64,000 bases of DNA from Streptomyces abyssomicinicus (GTDB lineage: Bacteria > Actinomycetota > Actinomycetes > Streptomycetales > Streptomycetaceae). The stretch lies in NCBI RefSeq assembly GCF_008974245.1, contig NZ_BBZI01000012.1, forward strand, positions 248,001 through 312,000, read 5' to 3'. Below the pieces are notes generated by a model. That model was not told the origin of the DNA. It did no database searches and was given only the letters and a program-made list of their open reading frames with translations. The translations under genes were made by a program, and so were the position numbers. Below, piece after piece: positions 25,963 through 34,118 of this stretch; position 1 is the first letter of the stretch; every line of letters starts with the position of its first letter.

Positions 25963-26775
25963 ATGGCCGAACTCATCCCCGTCGACGACCCCGCCGACCC
26001 CCGCCTCGCCGACTACACGAACCTGACCGACGTCGAGCTGCGCCGCCGCCGCGAGCCCGCCGAGGGCCTGTTCATCGCCGAGGGCGAGAAGGTGATCCGG
26101 CGGGCCGTCGCCGGCGGTCACGGGATGCGGTCCATGATGCTCACCCCCAAGTGGGCGGGCGTGATGGCCGACCTCGTCGAGGAGACCGACGCCCCGGTCC
26201 ACGTGGTGACCCCCGAGATCGCCGAACAGGTCACCGGCTACCACGTCCACCGCGGCGCGCTCGCCTCCATGCGGCGCGAGCCGCTGCGGGACGTCGGTGA
26301 ACTCCTCCCCGGGGCGCGGCGGCTGGCCGTCTTCGAGGACATCGTCGACCACGCCAACATCGGCGCCGCGTTCAGGAACGCGGCAGCCCTCGGCGTCGAC
26401 GCCGTGCTGCTCACCCCGCGGTGCGCCGACCCGCTGTACCGGCGGGCCGTGAAGGTGTCCATGGGCACCGTCTTCCAGGTGCCGTGGACCAGGCTGGAGT
26501 CCTGGCCCGCGGACGTCGAGCGGCTGCGCGAGGGGGGCTTCACGGTCGCCGCGCTCTGCCTCGGCGAGCGGGCCGTCACCCTGGACGAGCTGGCCGCGCG
26601 CCGGGACGAGCGGCTCGCCCTAGTCTTCGGCACCGAGGGCGACGGGCTCAGTCCCCGCGTGCTCGCCGCGGCGGACCTCCACGTCACCATCCCGATGGCC
26701 GAGGGGGTCGACTCCCTGAACGTCGCCGCCGCGTCGGCCGTCGCCTTCTACGCCACCCGCCCCACCCTGACCTGA
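25963..26775 (+). CDS. SpoU-family (SPOUT) RNA 2'-O-methyltransferase
   Basis: The product has 270 residues from ATG 25963, 15 bp after the cobA stop. The N-terminal part resembles the substrate-binding domain of TrmH/RlmB enzymes (GLFIAEGEKVIRRAVAGG). The three SPOUT motifs are present: VDHANIGAAFRNAAALGVD, LVFGTEGDGLS and IPMAEGVDSLNVAAASAVAFY, including the knotted SAM-binding site. It probably methylates a ribose in rRNA or tRNA; the target is unknown. It likely shares the cobA transcript. Confidence 0.88.
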   Translation: MAELIPVDDPADPRLADYTNLTDVELRRRREPAEGLFIAEGEKVIRRAVAGGHGMRSMMLTPKWAGVMADLVEETDAPVHVVTPEIAEQVTGYHVHRGALASMRREPLRDVGELLPGARRLAVFEDIVDHANIGAAFRNAAALGVDAVLLTPRCADPLYRRAVKVSMGTVFQVPWTRLESWPADVERLREGGFTVAALCLGERAVTLDELAARRDERLALVFGTEGDGLSPRVLAAADLHVTIPMAEGVDSLNVAAASAVAFYATRPTLT

Positions 26776-26831
26776 GCCCCCTGCGGGCCCCCTCACGTCC
26801 CCACGCCCCAAGCCCCCTCCGGACTCCCCCA

Positions 26832-26990
26832 CGGCGGCGCCCTGCCCTCGGCCGGTCCGGTCGGTGGGTGGTTGGGCCGCTGCGCGGCGGCGCCCTGCCC
26901 TCGGCCGGCCCGGTCCGCGGGCGGTTGGGTTGCCGCGCGGCGGCGCCCTGCCCCTGAGTGGTCCTGTCCGCGGGCGGCTGGGCCGCCCAG
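26832..26990 (+). repeat. three tandem 53-bp repeats
   Basis: The spacer 26776-27388 (613 bp) contains no convincing gene and is built of repeats. Units begin with CGGCGGCGCCCTGCCC at 26832, 26885 and 26938, exactly 53 bp apart. Each runs on through a CGGTCCGCGGGCGGTTGGG-like end. The third unit runs into a solo arm of the 340-bp repeat family. Confidence 0.8.
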
Positions 26991-27010
26991 GGGGCGGCAC
27001 GGGCGGGCGC
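26970..27010 (+). repeat. solo left arm of the 340-bp repeat family, copy C
   Basis: Forty-one bases here are identical to 9603-9643 in copy A (the empty left arm, starting GCGGGCGGCTGGG and ending GGGCGGGCGC). The interior and right arm of the repeat are missing; the next sequence is a different tandem repeat. Confidence 0.8.
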
Positions 27011-27050
27011 GGCCCGCGCGTTCGCACGCGGCGGTCGGGCAGCTGGGGAT

Positions 27051-27350
27051 GGGCCGGCCCCGGGCGGTGCCACGCACGGTGAACTAGCCCGGCCCGTCCG
27101 CGGCCGGCGAGCTTGCACGCGGCGGCCGGCGTGGCCGGGGGTGGGCCGTGTACGGGCGTTGGTGCGTACGGGAACGAGCCGGCCCCCTCTGCTGCCGGCG
27201 GGTTCGTGCGGCGGTTCGCGCAGCCGGGGTGGGCCGTGCCTGGGCGGCCCCGGGCGGTGTCGCGCACGCTGAACGCGCCCGCCCCCTCCGCGGTCGGCGG
27301 GTTCGGGCGCGACGGCGCGGGCGGCCCGGGGCGGGCCGTGGATCCGGGCG
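27051..27350 (+). repeat. four imperfect ~90-bp tandem repeats
   Basis: Units start with GGGCCG followed by a GGGCG block at 27051, 27143, 27231 and 27333 (spacing 92, 88 and 102 bp). Each contains a GCGCACGSTGAAC-like or related segment and a CCCTCCGCGGTCGGCGGGTTC-like end. The array runs to the 3' end of the kinase gene on the other strand. Confidence 0.65.
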
Positions 27351-27388
27351 GCGCCGAAGACGCCACGCGGCACCCGCGCGCTCCGCGG

Positions 27389-28705
27389 TCAGCGCCCCGG
27401 CGGCGCCTCGGCCGAGGAACCCCCACCGACATCGGACGAGACAACCGCCGGCGCGACACCGGCAGCGTCGGCAGGCCCCTGGCACCCCTGCACCGTGGCG
27501 ATCCCCAGCGCCGCCAGCAACGTCACCACCACGAACACGATCAACCGCTGCCGCAGCAACCGGGGATTGGCCGGCCGCAGCTTGGCCCCGCCCCGGCTCC
27601 CCGGGCCGCCCCCCGGCCCCGCGCCCGTCCCCGGAGCCGGACGCCCGCCCCGTGACGGGGCCGCACCGCGGGCCCCGCCCGCGGACGACGGCCGCCGCCT
27701 CGCCGGCGTGGGCGCGGAACGACGGCCCGCCGCCGAGGAAGGCGCCACCCCGCCGGACCGCACCGGGGTCCGCCCGGCCGAGGCGGAGGCGGAAGGCCCG
27801 GACCCCCGAGGCACCGGCGTCCGTACCGTCGCCGCGCCCGCCGCCCCGTCCTCCCGGCCCGCGGGCCGCACCTCGCCCAGCCCCTGAGCCTCCCGCGCCG
27901 CGATCTCCTTGAGCCGCAGCGACAGCTGCAACGTCGTCGGCCGCTGCTCCGGATCCTTCGCCAGACAGGCCCGCACCAGCGGCGCCAACGCCCCCGGCAC
28001 GCCCCGCAGCTGCGGCTCCTCGTGCACCACCCGGTACAGCATCACCTCGGAACTCCCGTGCCCGAAGGGCGAGTCCCCGGTCGACGCGTACGCCAGCGTC
28101 GCGCCCAGCGCGAACACGTCGGTGGCCGGCGTGACCGCCGCCCCCCGCACCTGCTCGGGGGCGAGGAACCCCGGCGAGCCGACCGCCGTGCCGACATGGG
28201 TGAGCGTGGACGCCCCGGTCGCCCAGGCGATGCCGAAGTCGATGATCCGGGGGCCCTTGGGGGAGAGCAGGATGTTGGACGGCTTGAGGTCCCGGTGGAC
28301 CACCCCGGCCTCGTGGACCGCGACCAGCCCCTCGGAGAGCGCCGCACCGATCGCCGCGACCTCCGCCGCCGGCAGCGGACCCTCCTCGGCGACCTTGTCG
28401 TGCAGCGAGGGCCCGGGCACGTACTGCGTGGCGAACCAGGGCCGCTCGGCCTCCAGGTCCGCCGCCACCAGCCGCGCCGTGCAGCCGCCCCTGATCCGCC
28501 GCGCCGCCGACACCTCACGGGCGAACCGCGAACGGAACTCCTGGTCCTCGGCCAGGTCCGGCCGGATCACCTTGAGGGCGACCCGCTGGCCCCGCCGGTC
28601 GGAACCCAGGTAGACCACGCCCATCCCGCCCGCGCCGAGCCGCCGGTGCAGCCTGAACGAGCCGACGACGCGCGGGTCCTCGCGCCTGAGGCGCATCATC
28701 GCCAT
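27389..28705 (-). CDS. transmembrane Ser/Thr protein kinase (Hanks type)
   Basis: The product has 438 residues from ATG 28705, chosen because GGGG lies 7 nt before it; nearby ATGs at 28711 and 28699 are possible. Kinase motifs are complete: glycine loop LGAGGMGVVYLG from 23, Lys45, HRDLKPSN with Asp139 and DFG at 156-158. A Pro/Ala/Ser-rich linker (about 285-385) leads to one membrane span near 388-405 (LIVFVVVTLLAALGIATV). A 33-residue outer tail follows that is too short for a sensor such as PASTA. Its signal and targets are unknown. Confidence 0.9.
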   Translation of the reverse strand: MAMMRLRREDPRVVGSFRLHRRLGAGGMGVVYLGSDRRGQRVALKVIRPDLAEDQEFRSRFAREVSAARRIRGGCTARLVAADLEAERPWFATQYVPGPSLHDKVAEEGPLPAAEVAAIGAALSEGLVAVHEAGVVHRDLKPSNILLSPKGPRIIDFGIAWATGASTLTHVGTAVGSPGFLAPEQVRGAAVTPATDVFALGATLAYASTGDSPFGHGSSEVMLYRVVHEEPQLRGVPGALAPLVRACLAKDPEQRPTTLQLSLRLKEIAAREAQGLGEVRPAGREDGAAGAATVRTPVPRGSGPSASASAGRTPVRSGGVAPSSAAGRRSAPTPARRRPSSAGGARGAAPSRGGRPAPGTGAGPGGGPGSRGGAKLRPANPRLLRQRLIVFVVVTLLAALGIATVQGCQGPADAAGVAPAVVSSDVGGGSSAEAPPGR

Positions 28706-29132
28706 GTTCATCCCCGCTGCCCGGTCCGTCTGACGAGCCAACAGCTTACGTTTCCCGGCCGCGCCGCGCGTTCAGGCCGCGCCCGCTCACCCCTCCGGGA
28801 ACGCGTTCGTGGGCTCGAGGCTGCCAAGATGCCGCCCCCGTAAGGGGTTTGGCGACCGTGCCGGGACGTGAACCACGTCACTCGCCGTCCCTCCGAAGCA
28901 GAAGCCGCGGCCTGCGCCTCTCCACCCTGGGAAGTAGCCGGGACGGCCGGATTCATCCGGGGGCATGACGACCGGAACGCCGTTCCACGACAGGATGCGG
29001 AGTGTGGCCACGCAGACGTCGTCCGAGGGTGTGGTGCCGGGTCGCCGAGCGCGTCCCGGGCCCGGAAGAGCGGTCCGGGTGGGGACATCAGCCCTGACGA
29101 ACCCCGTGGGGACGGGGGTACGACGGACGGCA
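28706..29132. other. gene-poor spacer with dyads, possible small RNA region
   Basis: Between the divergent kinase and phosphotransferase-like genes I see no convincing protein gene. It contains the dyad GACGTG-aac-CACGTC (28865-28879), a small stem CCCC/GGGG near 28839-28850 and CCGGATTCATCCGG near 28948. A strong + strand terminator follows at 29133-29174. A small RNA ending there is possible but unproven. An 83-codon frame (28965-29216) runs through the terminator and is doubted. Confidence 0.4.
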
Positions 29133-29174
29133 CCACGCCGGCGCGGCGCGATCGTCGCGCCGGCGTGGGGTTTT
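29133..29174 (+). terminator. strong isolated rho-independent terminator
   Basis: A perfect 13-bp stem (CCACGCCGGCGCG at 29133-29145, complement at 29156-29168) is followed by GGTTTT. No + strand protein gene ends just before it, so it must end an unrecognised transcript or insulate the gene at 29243. Confidence 0.8.
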
Positions 29175-29242
29175 CGGGGGCCTCGCCCCGCCAGGTCGTC
29201 CTCGGCCGCACCGTGATCCACTGCCCGCGTACGCTCACCGCC

Positions 29243-30160
29243 ATGCCGGCAGACCTCCACGCCCACGCCCGCGCCGCGGCCCACCCCGCCGCCGCGCCCT
29301 GCCCCGGCTGCGCGACCGGCACCCTGGCCGACCGCCCCGACGCGACCGTCGTCCGCCACCACCGCACCGTCGCCAAGGCACACGCCCCCGGCACCGACCC
29401 CGGCGCACTGCGCCGCCGCCTCGCCGTGGCCGCCGCCCTGCCGGAGATCCTGCTGCCGCCGCTGGACCCGGCCCCCGCCGTGCTGGACGGGCGCCAGGTG
29501 ACCTGCTGGCCGCTCGGCCTCCCCGTCGACCCGCAGGACCCGGACGCCGCCCCCTGGGAGGACGCCGCCACCCTGACCGCCCGGCTGCACCGCACCCCGC
29601 CGCCGCCCGGGCTGCCCGCCATGCGCGGGCCCGAGAAGGCGGCCCTGGCGGTGGCACGGCTCACCACCGAGGCGCCGCACCACCGCGCCGTGCCCGTGCT
29701 GCTGCGCGCCTGGGCCTCCCTGCCGCCCTGGGCGCGCGCCGAGGAGCCCGCACCGCCGGAACTGGGCACCGCGCTCTGCCACGGCGACCTCCACCTCGGC
29801 CAGCTCGTCCGCCACCCCGCCCCGTACGGGCCGTGGCGGCTGATAGACGTCGACGACCTCGGCGTCGGCGTCCCCGCCTGGGACCTGGCCCGCCCCGCCT
29901 CCTGGTACGCCTGCGGGCTCCTCCCGGCCGGGGAATGGCGGCGCTTCCTGCGGGCCTACCGGACCGCCCGGGGCCCCGCCCTGCCGGCCGAGGGGGACCC
30001 CTGGCCCGTGCTGGACGTCCCGGCCCGCGCCCTCACCGTCCAGACGGCCTCCCGGTTCGTCACCAAGGCCGCCCTCGCCGGACGGCCGCTGGACGAGGGG
30101 GAGGAGGCGCTGGTCGACGCCTGTGACCGAATGACGGCCCCACGGACCGGAGTTCTGTGA
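29243..30160 (+). CDS. aminoglycoside phosphotransferase (APH)-family protein
   Basis: The 305-residue product carries the APH-fold catalytic block ALCHGDLHLGQLV (Brenner-type HGD) and the metal-binding DVDD in LIDVDDLGVGVPAWDLA. The family phosphorylates small molecules such as antibiotics, choline, homoserine or sugars; many actinobacterial members are housekeeping enzymes with unknown substrates. Resistance cannot be claimed. A -10-like TACGCT (29230-29235) ends 7 nt before the ATG, so the mRNA may be leaderless. Confidence 0.78.
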   Translation: MPADLHAHARAAAHPAAAPCPGCATGTLADRPDATVVRHHRTVAKAHAPGTDPGALRRRLAVAAALPEILLPPLDPAPAVLDGRQVTCWPLGLPVDPQDPDAAPWEDAATLTARLHRTPPPPGLPAMRGPEKAALAVARLTTEAPHHRAVPVLLRAWASLPPWARAEEPAPPELGTALCHGDLHLGQLVRHPAPYGPWRLIDVDDLGVGVPAWDLARPASWYACGLLPAGEWRRFLRAYRTARGPALPAEGDPWPVLDVPARALTVQTASRFVTKAALAGRPLDEGEEALVDACDRMTAPRTGVL

Positions 30161-30287
30161 CGGATCCGGCCGCCGGGGGTGCAACCGGCCGCGCCCCGGG
30201 GAGAGTCTGTGAGGGCGGGGGCCACAGCGGCACGGAACCCGTGCCGAAGAACGAACACGCACCGCGAAACAAGGAGTTGATCCGTCG

Positions 30288-30566
30288 ATGCACTGTCCGA
30301 AGTGTCACGCGCCGATGCACACGTACAACCGCAACGGGGTCCAGATCGAGCAGTGCTCGGGCTGCCGGGGCATCTTCCTGGACTACGGGGAGCTGGAGAC
30401 GCTGACCCGGCTGGAGGCCCAGTGGGCCCAGCCCGCCCCGCCCGCGGCCCCCGGCGCTCCGGCCTGGGGCGCGCCGCACGGCGGCCACCACGGCGGCCAC
30501 CACGGCGGCCACCACGGCGGGCACCACCGCCCGCACAGCTTCGGCCGGATGCTCTTCTCCTCCTGA
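30288..30566 (+). CDS. TFIIB-type zinc-ribbon protein with His/Gly tail
   Basis: The 92-residue protein has one zinc ribbon with Cys3, Cys6, Cys23 and Cys26 (HCPKCHAPM and QCSGCRGIFLDYGELETL), matching the small zf-TFIIB bacterial family. A Pro/Ala linker is followed by four GGHH repeats and a basic end HRPHSFGRMLF. The repeats come from a 12-bp DNA unit near 30480-30527. The tail could bind metal. RBS AAGGAG at 30271-30276. The function is unknown. Confidence 0.82.
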   Translation: MHCPKCHAPMHTYNRNGVQIEQCSGCRGIFLDYGELETLTRLEAQWAQPAPPAAPGAPAWGAPHGGHHGGHHGGHHGGHHRPHSFGRMLFSS

Positions 30567-30588
30567 CCGCGGGAGTCGCCGGAACGCG

Positions 30589-30622
30589 GAAGCCCCCGTC
30601 CACCGAAGTGGACGGGGGCTTC
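30589..30622. terminator. terminator between zinc-ribbon gene and tRNA cluster
   Basis: A perfect 15-bp stem (GAAGCCCCCGTCCAC, complement at 30608-30622) has a CGAA tetraloop. It lies between the + strand gene and the end of the minus-strand tRNA cluster and can serve both. Confidence 0.88.
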
Positions 30623-30631
30623 GCGCCGGTG

Positions 30632-30703
30632 TGGACGATACTGGGATTGAACCAGTGACCTCTTCCGTGTCAGGGAAGCGCTCTCCCGCTGAGCTAATCG
30701 TCC
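30632..30703 (-). tRNA. tRNA-Val (GAC), copy 3 of cluster
   Basis: This 72-nt cloverleaf has acceptor GGACGAT/ATCGTCC, anticodon arm CTTCC-CTGACAC-GGAAG with anticodon GAC, and T arm ACTGG-TTCAATC-CCAGT. CCA is not encoded. Last gene of the Gly-Cys-Val-Val-Val unit. Confidence 0.93.
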
Positions 30704-30741
30704 TCGGGACAGATGCGCGGCCCAGGGGCCGTGCTACCGCG

Positions 30742-30813
30742 TGCGCGATACTGGGATTGAACCAGTGACCTCTTCCGTGTCAGGGAAGCGCTCTCCCGCT
30801 GAGCTAATCGCGC
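30742..30813 (-). tRNA. tRNA-Val (GAC), copy 2 of cluster
   Basis: The body is identical to the neighbouring Val genes, but the acceptor stem is different: GCGCGAT/ATCGCGC instead of GGACGAT/ATCGTCC. The anticodon is GAC. CCA is not encoded. Confidence 0.93.
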
Positions 30814-30847
30814 GGGGATCCTTGCGGATCAGGTCCTCGCGGACCAG

Positions 30848-30919
30848 TGGACGATACTGGGATTGAACCAGTGACCTCTTCCGTGTCAGGGAAGCGCTCT
30901 CCCGCTGAGCTAATCGTCC
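30848..30919 (-). tRNA. tRNA-Val (GAC), copy 1 of cluster
   Basis: A 72-nt tRNA identical in sequence to the copy at 30632-30703, anticodon GAC, CCA not encoded. It follows the Cys tRNA by a single base on the minus strand. Confidence 0.93.
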
Positions 30920-30920
30920 T

Positions 30921-30994
30921 TGGAGGTGGAGACGGGATTTGAACCCGTGTAGACGGCTTTGCAGGCCGTTGCCTCGCCTCTCGGCCACTCCACC
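30921..30994 (-). tRNA. tRNA-Cys (GCA)
   Basis: Acceptor GGTGGAG/CTCCACC, anticodon arm ACGGC-CTGCAAA-GCCGT with anticodon GCA, T arm ACGGG-TTCAAAT-CCCGT. The 3' CCA is encoded, unlike the other tRNAs here. Confidence 0.93.
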
Positions 30995-31032
30995 AGGAGC
31001 ACAGGGTCTCGGGAAGATCCCCTGCTCTTGCG

Positions 31033-31105
31033 AGCGGACGACGAGGCTCGAACTCGCGACCTCAACCTTGGCAAGGTTGCGCTCTACCAACTGAGCTACG
31101 TCCGC
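31033..31105 (-). tRNA. tRNA-Gly (GCC)
   Basis: Acceptor GCGGACG/CGTCCGC, D arm with AGTTGGTA, anticodon arm CAACC-TTGCCAA-GGTTG with anticodon GCC, T arm with GTTCGAG. CCA not encoded. First gene of the five-tRNA minus-strand unit. Confidence 0.93.
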
Positions 31106-31293
31106 CTGTCGGTTCGGTCCGCTTCCGCGTCCCGGCGACGTGTTGAACTTTAGCCCATTCCCGGGCCAGTACAAAAACGCGTTTGCGCAGCCTGCCGCGG
31201 CGGACCGTGCCGGACCCCGTTCCGGCAGGTCCCACGGCGCCCTGCCCCATGGGCCCCGAAGGGCCGCCCGGAGCCCGACCTACACTCGGCGGA

Positions 31294-32346
31294 GTGCAGC
31301 ACCTCCCACCCCTCGCCCGGTTCGGCGGCATGGTCGCCACCGGCCTGCTCGACGTCACCGACGACCCCGCCGCGCTCGACTCCAGCGGCTTCTGGGCCGT
31401 CGCCGCGGACTACGAGGGCCGTCTGACCTGCGCCCGCTTCGCCGACGTCCGCCCCGAGCCGGTCCCCGCGCCCGTCCCCGGCCGGTGGCCGGCCCCCGCC
31501 CCCGGCGACTGGACGTCCTCGCTCGACCGCGCCGCGTACACGCGGGGCGTCCGGCGCATCCACCGGCACATCGCGGCCGGCGAGGTCTACCAGGCCAACC
31601 TCTGCCGCGTCCTGACGGCGCCCGTCGCCGCGCACGCCGACGTCGACGACCTCACCGCCCTCCTGGCGCGCGGCAACCCCGCCCCCTACGCAGGAACGAT
31701 CCGGCTCCCGGAGCACGGCGTGGAGATCGCCACCGCCTCCCCGGAGCTCTTCCTCAGCCGTGACGGCCGCGTCGTGGAGTCCGGCCCGATCAAGGGCACC
31801 GGGCGGACCGAGGCGGACCTGCTGCCCAAGGACCACGCCGAGAACGTGATGATCGTCGACCTGGTCCGCAACGACCTGGGACGCGTCTGCCGTACCGGCA
31901 GCGTCACCGTGCCAGACCTGTGCGCGGTGGAGAAGCACCCCGGACTGGTCCACCTGGTCTCCTCGGTCCGCGGTGAGCTGCGGCCCGGGGCCGGCTGGCC
32001 GGAGCTGCTGGCCGCCGCCTTCCCGCCCGGCTCGGTCACCGGCGCCCCCAAGGAGAGGGCGCTGACCGTCCTCGCCGCCCTGGAGCGCTCCCCGCGAGGC
32101 CCCTACTGCGGCGGCGTCGGCTGGGTGGACGCCGACCGCGGCCGGGCCGAGCTGGCCGTCGGCATCCGCACGTTCTGGATCGAGCGGGACGGCGCCGGCG
32201 CCGCCGTGCTGCGGTTCGGCACCGGCGCGGGGATCACCTGGGACTCCGACCCGGAACGGGAGTGGGCGGAGACCGAGCTCAAGGCGTCCCGGCTGCTCGC
32301 GGTAGCGTCGGGGGAGTACGACACCAGTGGAGGGACCCTTTCGTGA
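31294..32346 (+). CDS. pabB: chorismate-binding enzyme, aminodeoxychorismate synthase component I-like
   Basis: PabB aminates chorismate to 4-amino-4-deoxychorismate for p-aminobenzoate and folate. The product has 350 residues from GTG 31294. Chorismate-binding signatures are EVYQANLCRVL, SPELFLSRDGRVVESGPIKGT, MIVDLVRNDLGRVC, GSVTGAPKERA and GPYCGGVGWV. The chain is shorter than typical PabB because the N-terminal part is reduced. A -10-like TACACT (31281-31286) ends 7 nt before the GTG (possible leaderless start). The stop overlaps the pabC start. The glutaminase partner is not in the window. Confidence 0.85.
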   Translation: MQHLPPLARFGGMVATGLLDVTDDPAALDSSGFWAVAADYEGRLTCARFADVRPEPVPAPVPGRWPAPAPGDWTSSLDRAAYTRGVRRIHRHIAAGEVYQANLCRVLTAPVAAHADVDDLTALLARGNPAPYAGTIRLPEHGVEIATASPELFLSRDGRVVESGPIKGTGRTEADLLPKDHAENVMIVDLVRNDLGRVCRTGSVTVPDLCAVEKHPGLVHLVSSVRGELRPGAGWPELLAAAFPPGSVTGAPKERALTVLAALERSPRGPYCGGVGWVDADRGRAELAVGIRTFWIERDGAGAAVLRFGTGAGITWDSDPEREWAETELKASRLLAVASGEYDTSGGTLS

Positions 32347-33167
32347 AGATTTGGCTCGACGGCGGGCTCAAGGACATCGAGTCCGCCCGTGTCTCCGTCC
32401 TCGACCACGGCCTGACCGTGGGGGACGGGATCTTCGAGACGGTGAAGACGGTCGACGGGAAGCCCTTCGCGCTCACCCGCCACCTGGACCGCCTCACCCG
32501 CTCCGCCCGGGGCCTCGGCCTGCCCGACCCGGATGCCGACGAGGTCCGCCGCGCCTGCGCCGCGGTGATCGACGCCAATCCGGGGGTCGCCCTCGGCCGG
32601 CTGCGGATCACCTACACCGGCGGCCACGGCCCGCTCGGCTCCGACCGCGGCGACCAGGGCACCACGCTGGTGGTGGCGCTCGGCGAGGCCAAGCGCCGCC
32701 CCGACTCCACGGCCGTGATCACCGTGCCCTGGACCCGCAACGAGCGCGGCGCGCTCACCGGCCTGAAGACCACCTCCTACGCCGAGAACGTGGTCGCGCT
32801 GGCCCGCGCCCACGAACAGGGCGCCACCGAGGCCCTGTTCGGCAACACCGTCGGGCAGCTCTGCGAGGGCACCGGCTCCAACGTCTTCGTCGTCCTGGAC
32901 GGCGAGATTCTCACCCCGCCGCTCGCCTCCGGCTGCCTGGCCGGCATCACCCGCGAGCTGGTGGCCGAGTGGACCGGGGCGCGCGAGACGGACCTCCCGC
33001 TCGACGTCCTGGAGCGCGCCGACGAGGTGTTCCTGACCTCCTCGCTCCGCGACGTCCAGGCGGTGCACCGGGTGGACGCCCGTGAACTTCCCGGCGTGGA
33101 GGGTCCGTTGACCGCCAAGGCCATGAGGATCTTCGCCGAGCGGTCCGGCGACGACCTCGACCCCTGA
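32343..33167 (+). CDS. pabC: aminodeoxychorismate lyase (class IV aminotransferase fold)
   Basis: PabC converts 4-amino-4-deoxychorismate to p-aminobenzoate and pyruvate with pyridoxal phosphate. The 274-residue product starts at GTG 32343 inside the pabB stop. The cofactor lysine is Lys142 in GLKTTSYAENV, and the class IV signature continues with EALFGNTVGQLCEGTGSNVF. A branched-chain or D-amino acid aminotransferase role is possible for this fold, but the direct coupling to pabB favours PabC. Confidence 0.85.
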   Translation: MKIWLDGGLKDIESARVSVLDHGLTVGDGIFETVKTVDGKPFALTRHLDRLTRSARGLGLPDPDADEVRRACAAVIDANPGVALGRLRITYTGGHGPLGSDRGDQGTTLVVALGEAKRRPDSTAVITVPWTRNERGALTGLKTTSYAENVVALARAHEQGATEALFGNTVGQLCEGTGSNVFVVLDGEILTPPLASGCLAGITRELVAEWTGARETDLPLDVLERADEVFLTSSLRDVQAVHRVDARELPGVEGPLTAKAMRIFAERSGDDLDP

Positions 33168-33209
33168 TCGTGGTGGCCGAGGGCGGCCGGGTGGGGTAGA
33201 ACCACCGAC

Positions 33210-34049
33210 ATGACGACCACCCTGCGGCCCATCGAGCCGTTGCAGCAGGAGGCCGACGGGACCCGGTCACGCCGCTACCAGGTGTGTGTGAACAGCCGGC
33301 CCGTCGGCGCCGTGCGTCTGGGCACCTCGGCGGTGTTCGGTGACGCGGTGGCACAGGTGCGGGACCTCTGGATCGACGAGGCGGACCGACGGCGCGGCCG
33401 GGCCACGGTGGCGGCGCTCGCCGCCGAGGAGGTCGCCCGGGTCTGGGGCTGCCGGCGGATCGAGGCCACGGTGCCGGCGGACGCCGAGGCGGCCCTGCGG
33501 CTGGCGCAGGGGCTCGGCTACACCTTGCGGAACCGGAACATGGAGAAGCGGCTCGACGGGGGCGCGCCCGGACTGCCCGCGGGAAGCCGTGCGCGGCCCA
33601 TGACGCCCGAGGAGTTCGAGGCGTGGCGCGAGGTCGACGCGGCGGAGTACGCGCGTGAGTGGATCGCGCGCGGGGTGAGCGAGGCCGAGGCGCTGGCCAA
33701 GTCCCGCCGCGAGCAGCGGCAGGTCCTGCCGGACGGGATCGCCACCGCGGGGATGGAGTTCCACGTGCTGGAGCACGAGGGGGAGCGGGCCGGGGTGCTG
33801 TGGCTGTCCCTCGGCGCGGGGGAGGGCGAGGGCGGGGCGGCGTACGTCTACCAGGTGCGGACCGAGCCGGCCGTGCGTGGCCGGGGGCACGGGCGGGCGC
33901 TGATGCGGCTCGCGGAGGGGCGGGCCGTGGGCGCGGGGCGGTGCGTGCTGGGGCTCAACGTGTTCGCCGGCAACGACCCGGCGGAGCGGCTCTACGCGTC
34001 CCTCGGCTACCGCACCACCCTCCACCACCTCTACAAACCCTTGCCCTGA
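33210..34049 (+). CDS. tandem GNAT-type acetyltransferase
   Basis: The 279-residue product seems to contain two GNAT-like halves. Residues 1-115 have VRDLWIDEADRRRGRATVAALAAEE and end LGYTLRNRNMEKRL. Residues about 125-279 have VYQVRTEPAVRGRGHGRALMRLAEG and DPAERLYASLGYRTT. Only the second half has a clean acetyl-CoA loop (RGRGHG); the first has RRRGRA. A -10-like TAGAAC (33197-33202) ends 7 nt before the ATG. The substrate is unknown. Confidence 0.8.
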   Translation: MTTTLRPIEPLQQEADGTRSRRYQVCVNSRPVGAVRLGTSAVFGDAVAQVRDLWIDEADRRRGRATVAALAAEEVARVWGCRRIEATVPADAEAALRLAQGLGYTLRNRNMEKRLDGGAPGLPAGSRARPMTPEEFEAWREVDAAEYAREWIARGVSEAEALAKSRREQRQVLPDGIATAGMEFHVLEHEGERAGVLWLSLGAGEGEGGAAYVYQVRTEPAVRGRGHGRALMRLAEGRAVGAGRCVLGLNVFAGNDPAERLYASLGYRTTLHHLYKPLP

Positions 34050-34118
34050 CCCCACGCCACCTCTCGCCGCCCCGCGGACGCCTGCCCGCCCCCCTGCGGG
34101 CGCGCATGCCCGACCGTT

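Noticed and set aside
26832..27350. CRISPR array
   Set aside because: Repeats are contiguous tandem units without unique spacers, and no cas genes are present in the window.
28965..29216. 83-codon ORF between kinase and APH genes
   Set aside because: It runs through the strong terminator at 29133-29174, has no ribosome binding site and an Arg/Pro-rich shadow-like translation.
29243..30160. Antibiotic resistance gene
   Set aside because: The fold is APH-like, but substrate cannot be inferred and housekeeping members are common in Streptomyces.
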